Shown in pieces: positions 54,618-63,406 of a DNA stretch of 64,000 nucleotides. Under the pieces are notes generated by a model that was given only the letters and a program-made list of their open reading frames with translations, had not been told where the DNA came from and searched no databases. The position numbers were made by a program, and so were the translations under genes. The stretch is from an uncultured Lachnospiraceae bacterium (lineage in GTDB: Bacteria > Bacillota > Clostridia > Lachnospirales > Lachnospiraceae). The DNA is taken from positions 62,001 through 126,000 of the forward strand of contig CAJUIS010000002.1 of assembly GCA_910586645.1 (NCBI GenBank), read 5' to 3'. Numbering within the stretch: position 1 is the first letter of the stretch; each line of letters starts with the position of its first letter.

Positions 54618-56147
54618 CTATCCCCCTAAATAGTTCAGACGTTCCTGTGCAGGCTTATAACAACCGCATTTACGATAGTAAATTTCTGCTGATTCCATGT
54701 TGCCAAGGCACTCATAAATGACGCCCAGATTGTAATATGGCAGATAGCTGTTTGCGCCTTCCTCTATTGCAAATTTTCTTTCCGTGGCTTCCAAAAATAA
54801 TTGAACCGCTTCTTCTATCCTCCCGTTTTTCATATAAATCAATCCCATAACCATACAGTAATCCGCGTTATAATGCAAACTTTCGTAACAGGATGAAAGA
54901 TAAAGACCGCGCTCCCATTCTTCTAACGCAAGCAGTGCATACCCGTACCATACCGTCAGTTCCACCGCATAAAGCAGTCTTGGATTCAAATCATTTTGCA
55001 GCAGCTTTTCCGCCTCCGCCGCAAACTTTGCATAATTCCCATCCTTAAAATCAAACTTCAGAAGCTCTGCCTGTTTGCTGAAATATGTATCTAGGATCCG
55101 TCTTTTTTTGTGCGTTTCTTTTTCCTCTTCCGAATACTGGCGGTTTGTTTCCGCCAGATTTGCAAACCCGGCGTTAAATACGTCTTTTGCAATAAACCTG
55201 TTTTCCGGTTCAGACGCAAATTGTTCCGGTTCCACATAACCGCATTCGCCCGGAATTAAATTTAATTTTTTTGCCCAGCCGCACCAGCAAAAAGACGCCC
55301 TGCATCCCGTTCCCACAGGTTCTGTCTCAAGCTCTTCCTCCAGATGTTCAAAAAAATTATGCGAAAACCCCTCATTCATTAAGCACTGTGAATACATCCC
55401 GGTTGTAAAATCCAACTGAAAATACCATTTCCCGGCATAACAAAATTTATGATTGTCCATTTCCTCTAAATCACTTATATACTCAAAATTATGCGACGAA
55501 AAGCTTTCCCTCACTTTTTCATAATAAACCTCTTTGCTATATTTTGAATATATTCCTGTGCAGTTTCCTGTTTTGTCAAACTCTTTTGTGCTTCCTACAT
55601 TAAGCGTTATCCCTTCCAGCTTCTCTCTGCAAAATTTATGTATCCTGTCCGCAGCCTCCAGATACCCGTCTCCGCACACGATGGAAACTCTGAAAGACAC
55701 TCCCTGTTCTTTTACGTAATTTACATTTTCAGCATAGCTTTCCAGCAAATTCCGTTTTTCCAGCTCCAGAAAATGCAATGAAAATGAAATCAGTAAATGA
55801 TCTTTCAATTTATCTTTTTCCGCTTTTTCAACAAGTTCCCGGATTCTGTCTCCAAGCGTCCCATTCGTTATCACCTGTACAAAATGCCCTTCTTTCAGCA
55901 ATCCATGTATTAGCGGGACTGCATCTTTTGGCAGCAAAGTCTCTCCGTCTCCGATAATCTGAATAAAAGCCGTTCCCCCCAGCCGCTCTTTCGAACATGC
56001 CTTTAAAACCGTTTCCAGAGGATACTTTAACGCATACGTTTCCCTGTCATTCTTATGTTCTACCTGGGCCAGGCAGCAGTAATCACAGCTCAAAGTGCAT
56101 CCGGCTGTATGAATCCTCCCATTAATCATTTTCGCTATATTTTCCAT
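54618..56147 (-). CDS. Radical SAM-TPR fusion protein B
   Basis: 509 residues, paralogue of the 50185-51714 protein. CTLSCDYCCLAQ (17-28), IQIIGDGETLLP (GDGE for GGEP), FCYAGKWYFQLDFTTGMYSQC near 240 and CRASFCWCGW near 289 match it. The C-terminal TPRs end YYNLGVIYECLGNM and YYRKCGCYKPAQERL. GGGGAA precedes ATG 56147. The two proteins flank the phase-variable PP-loop gene and an FkbM gene. They could act in the same step on different substrates. Confidence 0.85.
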   Translation of the reverse strand: MENIAKMINGRIHTAGCTLSCDYCCLAQVEHKNDRETYALKYPLETVLKACSKERLGGTAFIQIIGDGETLLPKDAVPLIHGLLKEGHFVQVITNGTLGDRIRELVEKAEKDKLKDHLLISFSLHFLELEKRNLLESYAENVNYVKEQGVSFRVSIVCGDGYLEAADRIHKFCREKLEGITLNVGSTKEFDKTGNCTGIYSKYSKEVYYEKVRESFSSHNFEYISDLEEMDNHKFCYAGKWYFQLDFTTGMYSQCLMNEGFSHNFFEHLEEELETEPVGTGCRASFCWCGWAKKLNLIPGECGYVEPEQFASEPENRFIAKDVFNAGFANLAETNRQYSEEEKETHKKRRILDTYFSKQAELLKFDFKDGNYAKFAAEAEKLLQNDLNPRLLYAVELTVWYGYALLALEEWERGLYLSSCYESLHYNADYCMVMGLIYMKNGRIEEAVQLFLEATERKFAIEEGANSYLPYYNLGVIYECLGNMESAEIYYRKCGCYKPAQERLNYLGG

Positions 56148-56164
56148 TCTTTATTCCCCTTCCC

Positions 56165-57433
56165 TCATTTTCCCTGAACAAATACGTCTCCAAGTAAAAA
56201 CATACGCTCCCTTTCACCAAAAAAACCATACGCCGCATTGGAGGCCGCCACGGCCGTCACCAGCACATAACATGCATCGTCCAGTTCAGCTTTTCTGTGC
56301 GCAACGCACCGCACGCCATAAAACTCCTCCTCCTTATAATCGTCTATGACTCCCGCTATTTCCGCCAGAGGAAACTCTTCTGCAATATAATGATAAATTT
56401 TTTCCGCCGTCCCGTTCAGCCCCCACAAAACATATCTTATCCTGCTCTTTTTATCCCATTCCCTGTGAATATACTCTTTCAGCTTATCGATATCCGCAAG
56501 GCTGTTCGAAAAAGAGTCGTATTCCCGGCGCATTCGCTCCGAAAAGAAACGGCTGATCTTTTCATTCTCCCCTGCGTCATTGCCGCCGTCAATCCTTCTG
56601 ATATCATTTTCCAGAATCATCCGCTTGGCCTCCTCAAAGGACGCCGCCTTCAGATTCCAGTCAATTCCGGAAAACTCATTTTCCGCATACAATTTTATCA
56701 GCCTGTCAATCCATCCGAAACGAATATCCAATTTTTTCCTGGCAAAAAGAACCGGGATACCGAGCGCAGCGCAGGGCGATGCTATATGCAGCCTTGAGGT
56801 CACTACCGCCGCCGCATTTTCCAGGATATAACGATAATGCCTGGCGGCTATTTCCCCTGGCTTTGTGCAGTCTCCTTCCAGCTCCAGATAAACCTGCTGC
56901 GATATACATTCATATTCCGTTCCCAAATGCTCTTCCACCGCAGACTTTAACTCTATCGGCGCATCGGCTAAAAACAGCTTCTTTCCCGGCTTCTTTCTCT
57001 TGGGCAGCGTAATTGTAACGCATCCGTTCAAATACGCATTGATTCCATACTGGCTCAGTTTTTGATATGTATACGCGTCCCTGCAGCCGACCGGGCCATT
57101 CGCATTCAGATAAGCAATATTTTCTTTATTGAAAAACCGCTCTTCCTCCCTGCTGCAGATTGTCATCCCCAGAAAAACCGGCTGGATATCTTTTGATATA
57201 TTCAAAAACTCCCCGCTCATATAATTTGCGTCAAAAAGCGTCCAGTTCAATGGAAGCGTTAATTTCTCCCCCCGGTAAGACGCCGCCTGAGACATATTCA
57301 AATACGTAATATCTTTTATCCCCATTTTGTGATACAGATAATCGATCGCTAAAAACTGAAGATTATCTCCCAGATTGACGGCCGCTTTCTTTCCACGCAC
57401 CGTCTCCTGCCATCCAATATTCGCATATTTCAT
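56165..57433 (-). CDS. Polysaccharide pyruvyltransferase with C-terminal Rossmann module
   Basis: 422 residues. The pyruvyltransferase family is seen in AVNLGDNLQFLAIDYLYH, ANGPVGCRDAYTYQKLSQ and VVTSRLHIASPCAALGIPVLFA (the last is the donor-binding TSRLH block). Residues about 345-422 form a Rossmann-like module (RYVLWGLNGTAEKIYHYI, AGVIDDYKEE). It would add a ketal pyruvate or a related group to a sugar. Start overlaps the carrier-protein stop by four bases (ATGA), so the two are coupled. Confidence 0.82.
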   Translation of the reverse strand: MKYANIGWQETVRGKKAAVNLGDNLQFLAIDYLYHKMGIKDITYLNMSQAASYRGEKLTLPLNWTLFDANYMSGEFLNISKDIQPVFLGMTICSREEERFFNKENIAYLNANGPVGCRDAYTYQKLSQYGINAYLNGCVTITLPKRKKPGKKLFLADAPIELKSAVEEHLGTEYECISQQVYLELEGDCTKPGEIAARHYRYILENAAAVVTSRLHIASPCAALGIPVLFARKKLDIRFGWIDRLIKLYAENEFSGIDWNLKAASFEEAKRMILENDIRRIDGGNDAGENEKISRFFSERMRREYDSFSNSLADIDKLKEYIHREWDKKSRIRYVLWGLNGTAEKIYHYIAEEFPLAEIAGVIDDYKEEEFYGVRCVAHRKAELDDACYVLVTAVAASNAAYGFFGERERMFLLGDVFVQGK

Positions 57434-57681
57434 GGATTGTTCCCCTTCTTTATCAAACTGTCCGTCAATGACGCAATTTGCCTGACTGATTGAAAATTTT
57501 CCGGCTTCACTTCATCCTCCGGTATTGTGATCTGATACCTGTCTTCCAGTTCTTCTATCAAATATAACAGATTCAGAGAATTTAAAATCCCGGCCTCCAT
57601 CAAATCTGTATCTGCGCAGATTTCCTCATATTGGTTCACTTCTTTTAAAATATTTATAACCGTCTCTATATATCTATCCAT
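57430..57681 (-). CDS. Acyl/aminoacyl carrier protein 2
   Basis: 83 residues. GILNSLNLL (about 31-39) includes the phosphopantetheinylated Ser, though the usual Asp before it is Asn. GGAGGTGG precedes the ATG. The start overlaps the end of the adenylation gene, so this carrier is most likely loaded by that enzyme. The layout resembles dltA-dltC, but no dltB or dltD is present. Confidence 0.87.
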   Translation of the reverse strand: MDRYIETVINILKEVNQYEEICADTDLMEAGILNSLNLLYLIEELEDRYQITIPEDEVKPENFQSVRQIASLTDSLIKKGNNP

Positions 57682-59176
57682 TTGCCACCTCCCGCATCAG
57701 CGCTGCCCTGTCGATTTTTCCATTGACATTTAACGGAAGCTCTTCCCTGAGCAAAATCTCCGACGGCAGCATATACTGCGGCAGTTTCCGTTTCAGCTCC
57801 CTGTAAATCTCCTTTTCTGACGCCGCCGTTTGCGTTCCTTCGCAAAGCAAAATAATTTTCTTCTTCTTTTCATCATATAACGCACAGCTTTTCCTTATCC
57901 CCCGGGCAGCGCATACGGCTGTCTCAATCTCCCCAAGCTCAATCCTGTGTCCCTGATGCTTGATCTGAAAATCTTTCCGCCCGAGATACATCAGCTCTCC
58001 ATATGAATTGTATTTTACCAAATCCCCTGTTCTGTATATCCGTTCCGCATATTTTTTGTTCAGCGGATTTTGAATAAATACCTGTTCAGACTTATCCGCA
58101 TTTCCATAGTATCCCATAGACAGACAGCTTCCTTTGACGCAAAGCTCTCCCGTCTCGTTCGTCCCTGCCAGGCAGTCCTTCTCATTTAATACCAGAATCT
58201 CTGTGTTCTCACAGGGAAAACCGATAGGCAGAGGCTCCGCATCCTCAAATTCCCTGTCTACAATATAATATGTGCAGACGTCCGTTATCTCCGTCGGCCC
58301 GTACAAATTTGCAAACATAGCGTCCGGCAGTTTCTTCCGCCACAGATTTAAACACTTATTCGGCATAACTTCTCCACAAAAAAGCGCCTGCTTTATCTTT
58401 GTAAGATCTGCCTCTGCAAACGCCTCCGAATTACTGAACGCAATATAAGCCGAAGGCACCCAGAAAATCGTATTGATTTCTTTTTCTTTCAAAAAACCTG
58501 CCAGCTTCCCCGTAAATAAAAAATAACTCTCCGGGATCAGATACATCGTCGACGCATTTTTTAAAGCCGAATAAATGTCGAGAACAGAATTATCAAAGTA
58601 AAACGGAGCCTGATTTCCAAAAACAGTCGTGTCGTTAAAATCAAATTTATCTTTCAGCCACTCTGCATAGTCAATCACTCCTCTGTGGCTGATTACCACG
58701 CCTTTCGGCTCTCCTGTCGAACCGGACGTAAACAGCACGTAAACCGGATCGATATCACACACCTTTTTGTACCACGCCCCGTCATATGCCGCTTTTTTCA
58801 TATCCTGCGGAAGTTTAAGATTGATCCAGTCCCCTTCTAAAAACTCCTCCTGTGATTTATATATGACACAGGCCGGCTCCAGTATTTTTAAAATTTTATC
58901 TGTGCGCTCCGCCGGAGAATTTTTATCAAGAGGCGTATAAAAATTTCCGCTGTAGACAACTCCCAGCATAGCAATCAGACAGTCCACGCTTTTCTCCATA
59001 TAGACTGCGACAGGCTGGTTGCAGCGCCCTTTCAGGCGCTCCTGTATGCATTCCGCCACTGCAATTACCGCTTCTTTCAATTGTCCAAATGTAATTTCCC
59101 TTTCCGCGGATGCAAATGCCGTTTTCTTCGGATGCGACTCTGCGCTGTCCAGCAGATATTCCACCACATTTCTCAT
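57674..59176 (-). CDS. Amino-acid-type adenylation enzyme (DltA-like)
   Basis: 500 residues, adenylate-forming family. VLFTSGSTGEPKGVVISH is the P-loop-like A3 motif, FYFDNSVLDIYSAL A4 with the Asp expected to bind an amino group, NLYGPTEITD A5, GELCVKGSCLSMGYYGN, YRTGDLVKY A7, LGRKDFQIKHQGHRIELGEIE A8 and NVNGKIDR A10 with the catalytic Lys. It activates an amino acid and loads the carrier protein encoded next. With no condensation domain or DltB, the amino acid is likely transferred to a sugar by a separate acyltransferase. The residue specificity code was not decoded. Confidence 0.87.
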   Translation of the reverse strand: MRNVVEYLLDSAESHPKKTAFASAEREITFGQLKEAVIAVAECIQERLKGRCNQPVAVYMEKSVDCLIAMLGVVYSGNFYTPLDKNSPAERTDKILKILEPACVIYKSQEEFLEGDWINLKLPQDMKKAAYDGAWYKKVCDIDPVYVLFTSGSTGEPKGVVISHRGVIDYAEWLKDKFDFNDTTVFGNQAPFYFDNSVLDIYSALKNASTMYLIPESYFLFTGKLAGFLKEKEINTIFWVPSAYIAFSNSEAFAEADLTKIKQALFCGEVMPNKCLNLWRKKLPDAMFANLYGPTEITDVCTYYIVDREFEDAEPLPIGFPCENTEILVLNEKDCLAGTNETGELCVKGSCLSMGYYGNADKSEQVFIQNPLNKKYAERIYRTGDLVKYNSYGELMYLGRKDFQIKHQGHRIELGEIETAVCAARGIRKSCALYDEKKKKIILLCEGTQTAASEKEIYRELKRKLPQYMLPSEILLREELPLNVNGKIDRAALMREVANG

Positions 59177-60391
59177 CTATATCATGCCTTCTTCCCTGAT
59201 TTTTTCTTTCAAACTGTCTGCAAGCGCTCTTCTGCCTTCCCAGTTTAAAGTCTCGTCAATCGTACAGACGTCCGCAAATCCGCTTCGCGGCAAAAAATAG
59301 CTGAAATCTTTCATTGCCGTCCCGCTTTCTTTTGCAAGCTCTGCCAAAGCATTGACATTTTTCTCATACTTTTCCCGAAAAGCGTCTCCCCAAAGTTCCT
59401 GCGCATATTCATAATTGACGGGAGGGATAAACAACAGAAGCTTTATTTCTTCTTCCCGGCAAAAACGGATAAATTTTTTCAAATAAACGATACACTCATT
59501 TTCCATATCCATGCGAAACATATAATTCAGTTTCATAATCATCTTTTCGTTTGTTTTTTGTCCCATTTCCTTTAACGCTTTGTCGGAAGATGTAAAATAG
59601 TCGTTTGTAAAATTTGCAAACCGTTCCTTTGTAATCTGCGCATATTCTTCCAGTTCCGGCTCTTTATGGCCGACCGCCCTGTCGAGCCTTTCCATTAAGC
59701 CGGCATGCTGGGAGCGTGGCAGCAAATGCTGTTTTCCCGTAAAGACCTCCAGGTTGGCCATTAAGACCACGCCTCTGGGCTTATATATATGAAGACAGTG
59801 CGCTTTAAAAATGGTATAATACGCCCGCATCCCCATTGCATGAATTGCCAGAACTTTCAAACGCTCTTTTCCCAGCTCCTGTTCAAGCATTTCCCCAAGA
59901 CTTGTGCATTCTTTATCCCAAACCGACAAATCTGTCATCCCGCAGTCTCCAAACAGCAGTATATCTGTCCTGCGCCTGCGGCAAAACTTCTCTTCATATG
60001 CATCATATAAATGATTGTCAATATAAAAGAACTGCCTGTTTTCTTCAAAGCCCATTTCTTTTAACTGCCGGCAAATTGCAGTCCCGTTTTCCAGAGAAAC
60101 CAGTATTACAATCTCATTCTTCATCCCGGCCACTTCATCCGCGGGTATAATCGGAAATTCATTGATGCGCCCGCCCACCTTCTCCATATTGTTGTCCGTA
60201 AAAAGAATATCGCGGTATCCAAATCTCTTTAAAAACAGAGAATACTGCGTTCCCCGGATCCCCGCTCCAAATATGACAATTTTTTTCCCTTTCAAAAGCC
60301 CGCCGTACTGCTGCAGAAAATTTTCAAAAGCGCTTAAATCATATTTACAGACAGTCGTAACCGGCCATGCAAAATTTATTTCATTTCCCAT
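59177..60391 (-). CDS. Rossmann-SGNH-like protein, intact paralogue
   Basis: 404 residues from ATG 60391, which has AGGAG six bases upstream. The N-terminal module (IVIFGAGIRGTQYSLFL, FTDNNMEKVGG) is a Rossmann fold. The C-terminal domain begins LLFGDCGMTDLSVWD, similar to the GDS block of SGNH hydrolases with Cys in place of Ser, and includes LLFIPPVNYEYAQELWG. The usual catalytic DxxH is not clear (DETLNWEGR stands at the place). The whole matches the two-part gene at 47724-48949. It adjoins the adenylation gene, so an acyl-transfer job is a reasonable guess. Confidence 0.72.
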   Translation of the reverse strand: MGNEINFAWPVTTVCKYDLSAFENFLQQYGGLLKGKKIVIFGAGIRGTQYSLFLKRFGYRDILFTDNNMEKVGGRINEFPIIPADEVAGMKNEIVILVSLENGTAICRQLKEMGFEENRQFFYIDNHLYDAYEEKFCRRRRTDILLFGDCGMTDLSVWDKECTSLGEMLEQELGKERLKVLAIHAMGMRAYYTIFKAHCLHIYKPRGVVLMANLEVFTGKQHLLPRSQHAGLMERLDRAVGHKEPELEEYAQITKERFANFTNDYFTSSDKALKEMGQKTNEKMIMKLNYMFRMDMENECIVYLKKFIRFCREEEIKLLLFIPPVNYEYAQELWGDAFREKYEKNVNALAELAKESGTAMKDFSYFLPRSGFADVCTIDETLNWEGRRALADSLKEKIREEGMI

Positions 60392-60401
60392 CATGTTCTC
60401 C

Positions 60402-61409
60402 TTATGATTCCTGCAGAAGCATCCTCCCCAAAATCTGTTCTGCATATCCGTCTATGCTGTCTTCACGCGTCATCACCGCATTCTGCGGTATATAGCAGTT
60501 TTTACACTCCCCGGCGTCAAATCTTCCGCAAAGAAGCATCTGTTTTAAAAACTCTCTTTTCTTTTCACTGTTCCATGCCTCCGCCAGCGTTGTATCATGC
60601 ACATTTCCAAGGCGAAACGGCGGCCTGATATGGCTGCAGGGATAAATGGTTCCGTCCGGCAGCACATTTATTGTATAAAAAACCAGCGGACAGCATTTCT
60701 GTATCTGAAATACGTCGCCATACTTATTTTCAAATTCATCTTCTTTCATATCCGCTCCCGTCCATAGCGGAACCACAGATTCCACAAAAACCCGGTCTGC
60801 AATCGGCGAAAAGAGCTTATAAAATTCCTCCTTCTCTCCGTCCACCGCCTCGTCCACAGTCTTGATATGAATCTGCGTCTTCTTTTTTTTCCGGTAAAGC
60901 ATTTCTAACGTCTGGTAAAAACGGCCAAAGTCAATCCTGGCCCCGCATTCTTCCAGATATTTTTTCTCATTTAACCCCTGTATTGATATTACGATACGAT
61001 CTAACTCTGCCTCGCACAATTCCTCCACATACTGCCCGTCTAACAGAAGCGCATTTGTATGGATATCCGTCTTTCCCGTAAGCCCTGCTGATTTTACATA
61101 TGAGGCCATTTGGGGCAGCAGCCGGTTGCACAGCGGCTCTCCATGATGAGAAAGCGCAATCCGCTTAAACTGTCCCGGAAATTCTTTCATCTGTTCCACA
61201 ATCCTGAGAAAAGTCTCCCAGTCCATCAGCCTGTTTTTGCGGTAATCCTCCGCCTTTATGCTTTCGTCGTACCGGAAACAATATTTACACCGAAGGTTGC
61301 ACATATCACTGATATCAATTAATATTGTATACGGAGTGTCCAACGGAAGCTCTTCTCCCAATATATGCCTGTCTTTACTGTAGGATTTTATAATATTATC
61401 GTACGCCAT
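60402..61409 (-). CDS. Radical SAM protein with SPASM-type domain
   Basis: 335 residues. CNLRCKYC (37-44) is the cluster motif and LSHHGEPL (near 86) replaces GGEP. CCPLVFYTINVLPDGTIYPC (near 239), CGRFDAGECKNCYI (near 296) are SPASM-type Cys sites. IHTNALLLDGQYVEELCEA is typical of SPASM radical SAM enzymes. Substrate unknown. It is placed between a GT2 gene and the Rossmann-SGNH-like gene. Confidence 0.85.
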   Translation of the reverse strand: MAYDNIIKSYSKDRHILGEELPLDTPYTILIDISDMCNLRCKYCFRYDESIKAEDYRKNRLMDWETFLRIVEQMKEFPGQFKRIALSHHGEPLCNRLLPQMASYVKSAGLTGKTDIHTNALLLDGQYVEELCEAELDRIVISIQGLNEKKYLEECGARIDFGRFYQTLEMLYRKKKKTQIHIKTVDEAVDGEKEEFYKLFSPIADRVFVESVVPLWTGADMKEDEFENKYGDVFQIQKCCPLVFYTINVLPDGTIYPCSHIRPPFRLGNVHDTTLAEAWNSEKKREFLKQMLLCGRFDAGECKNCYIPQNAVMTREDSIDGYAEQILGRMLLQES

Positions 61410-61412
61410 ACC

Positions 61413-62351
61413 CTATCCTTCCAAAAAACCATATTCCGCCATCCAGTTCTTCTCAAATTCCTGTATATAGGACGAATCCATAAATTCCTGCCTGTTTTTT
61501 CTCAATGCATCAGCCATTTGTGAAAACACTGTCCCGCAGCCCGTAAGACGATACGTTTTTATTTTATCGCACATACTGATCATATACGACCATTCACTGT
61601 AACGCACCATATCTGTCAGCCCCGGAAGCTCAGTGCTTATGTATTCTGTCCTTTCCCGGAAAGCCGCCAGATATTCTTCTATCTGCTCCGGCCTCCAGCG
61701 GCTTGCATCCTGCGTAAAAGAACTGTTATTTCCCGTATGCCTTGTAAAACAATACTTGGGCAAACCATATGCCGCTGTTTTATCCGCCATTGCCATATAT
61801 TTATAACAGACCCAGATATCTTCATAATGGCAGTTCTCCTTAAACGGTTCCCTGTCAAGCAATTCTTTTTTTATCAATTTTGTCGGCATACCAGCATTAT
61901 TGCGTTTTCTTTTTAACAACTCCGCAACCGCCTCATTTGCATCCCAAACGCAGGATTCCTCCCACATACTGTGAGGCAGGATTTTCCCATTTACATTCTT
62001 CTGCGCTCCGCAAATTGCAATCTCCGCCTGATTCTCTGTAATCAAGCCATATAAAAATTCCAGCATATCACAGGCCGCAACGTCGTCGTCGTCAACAAAC
62101 GCAACATATTCCCCTCTGGCTTTTGAAACGCCTGCGTTCCGCCCGCGGCCAATGCTTCCCGCCTTAATATGCTCTGTCAGAATCCGGCTGTCTTTTTTTG
62201 CATATTCTTCTGCAATTTCCCCGCTTCTGTCTAAAGAACCGTTGTCTATAATAATAAATTCAAAGTCCCGGTACGTCTGCCGGAGCACGGCTTCAATGGC
62301 TCTTGCCACATACCGCTCTCTGTTATATGTCAGCATAATTACAGATATCAT
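61413..62351 (-). CDS. GT2 glycosyltransferase
   Basis: 312 residues. VIMLTYNRERYVARAIEAVL, EFIIIDNGSLDRSGEIA, GSIGRGRNAGVSKARGEY and AFVDDDDVAA (DDD metal site) define a GT-A enzyme. NCHYEDIWVCYKYMA holds the ED motif of the acceptor side. The spacing to its neighbours is three bases on each side. Confidence 0.88.
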   Translation of the reverse strand: MISVIMLTYNRERYVARAIEAVLRQTYRDFEFIIIDNGSLDRSGEIAEEYAKKDSRILTEHIKAGSIGRGRNAGVSKARGEYVAFVDDDDVAACDMLEFLYGLITENQAEIAICGAQKNVNGKILPHSMWEESCVWDANEAVAELLKRKRNNAGMPTKLIKKELLDREPFKENCHYEDIWVCYKYMAMADKTAAYGLPKYCFTRHTGNNSSFTQDASRWRPEQIEEYLAAFRERTEYISTELPGLTDMVRYSEWSYMISMCDKIKTYRLTGCGTVFSQMADALRKNRQEFMDSSYIQEFEKNWMAEYGFLEG

Positions 62352-62354
62352 GGT

Positions 62355-63368
62355 TTACATTCCCCAGCCCTCTCCTCTGTTTTTCTCACTAAAGATAATG
62401 CGGGAGCCTTCCGTCTCAAATGCAAACGGCGTCTCCTTATATCCGCGCATTTTATTCCTCACATCCGCCTGTCTGTCGCAAGGCACATACAGCAGCATAA
62501 ATCCGCCGCCGCCAGCGCCTAAAATCTTGCCGCCAAGCGCACCCGCCGTCTTCGCCTTCTGATACATTTCTTCAATGACCGGGTTTGAAATGCCGCTTGA
62601 CATCTGCCGTTTCAATTTCCATGCTTTATCCAGCATCTTTCCGATTTCCTCCAGGTCGCCCTCCGCCAGAGCCCGTTCCGCCTGATCAACCATCCCGGCC
62701 ATTTCATCTAAAACGGGCCGCTTATCTGCAATATTTGATTTTTGTTCCGCGAGAATCACAGAAGATATCCTGGTAAGACCCGTATAATAAAGCATCAGGT
62801 TCTTACAAAATTTATTCATAACGCTCTGTCGGCAAATCACCATCTCATTCGTTACCACATTATTCTTATGAAATTTATATTTACGGAATCCCCCGTATGC
62901 AACCGCATACTGATCCTGCATGCCAATCGGATTCCCAAGGCGTCGGATCTCTATTTCACACGCCTCTCCTGCAAGAACCTCAGGCGACACATGCTCCCCT
63001 TTATAAGCATGAAGCGCATTCAGTACGCCAACCGCCAGAGCGCTTGAAGAAGCCAGGCCGATCCCAGCAGAACTAAGCGGGATATCCGCCGAATAAACAA
63101 TGTCAATCCCTTTCTTTACACCCAGCATTTTTAACGCTTCCCGGATAATATTATGCTGAATCTGATCTACGGAATCCACAAATTCATTTATGGTATAACA
63201 TACCCGGATTTTATCATCAAACCTTTTACATACCATGATGTAAACATACATATCCAGCGCCGTACTGATGACAGAGCCATACCCGTACCTGCTGTTTTGG
63301 TAATAATCCGCAAAGTCTGTCCCCCCTCCAAAAAAAGACATCCTGAGCGGCGTCTTGGAAATTATCAT
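62355..63368 (-). CDS. hddA: GHMP kinase, D-glycero-D-manno-heptose 7-phosphate kinase type
   Basis: 337 residues from ATG 63368 (AGGAAAG upstream); a 12-codon longer frame is open. ISKTPLRMSFFGGGTDFADYY is the HddA/GHMP N-terminus, PLSSAGIGLASSSALAVGVL the ATP-binding GHMP motif, and LGAGGGGFMLLYVP the C-terminal motif. In the GDP-heptose pathway HddA phosphorylates C1 of heptose-7-phosphate in the alpha form, where HldE makes the beta form. With gmhA and gmhB elsewhere in the island the alpha route could also operate. No HddC was seen. Confidence 0.87.
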   Translation of the reverse strand: MIISKTPLRMSFFGGGTDFADYYQNSRYGYGSVISTALDMYVYIMVCKRFDDKIRVCYTINEFVDSVDQIQHNIIREALKMLGVKKGIDIVYSADIPLSSAGIGLASSSALAVGVLNALHAYKGEHVSPEVLAGEACEIEIRRLGNPIGMQDQYAVAYGGFRKYKFHKNNVVTNEMVICRQSVMNKFCKNLMLYYTGLTRISSVILAEQKSNIADKRPVLDEMAGMVDQAERALAEGDLEEIGKMLDKAWKLKRQMSSGISNPVIEEMYQKAKTAGALGGKILGAGGGGFMLLYVPCDRQADVRNKMRGYKETPFAFETEGSRIIFSEKNRGEGWGM

Positions 63369-63406
63369 ATCATTTCTTTCCTTTCGCTTCTTCTGCTGAA
63401 TCACTT

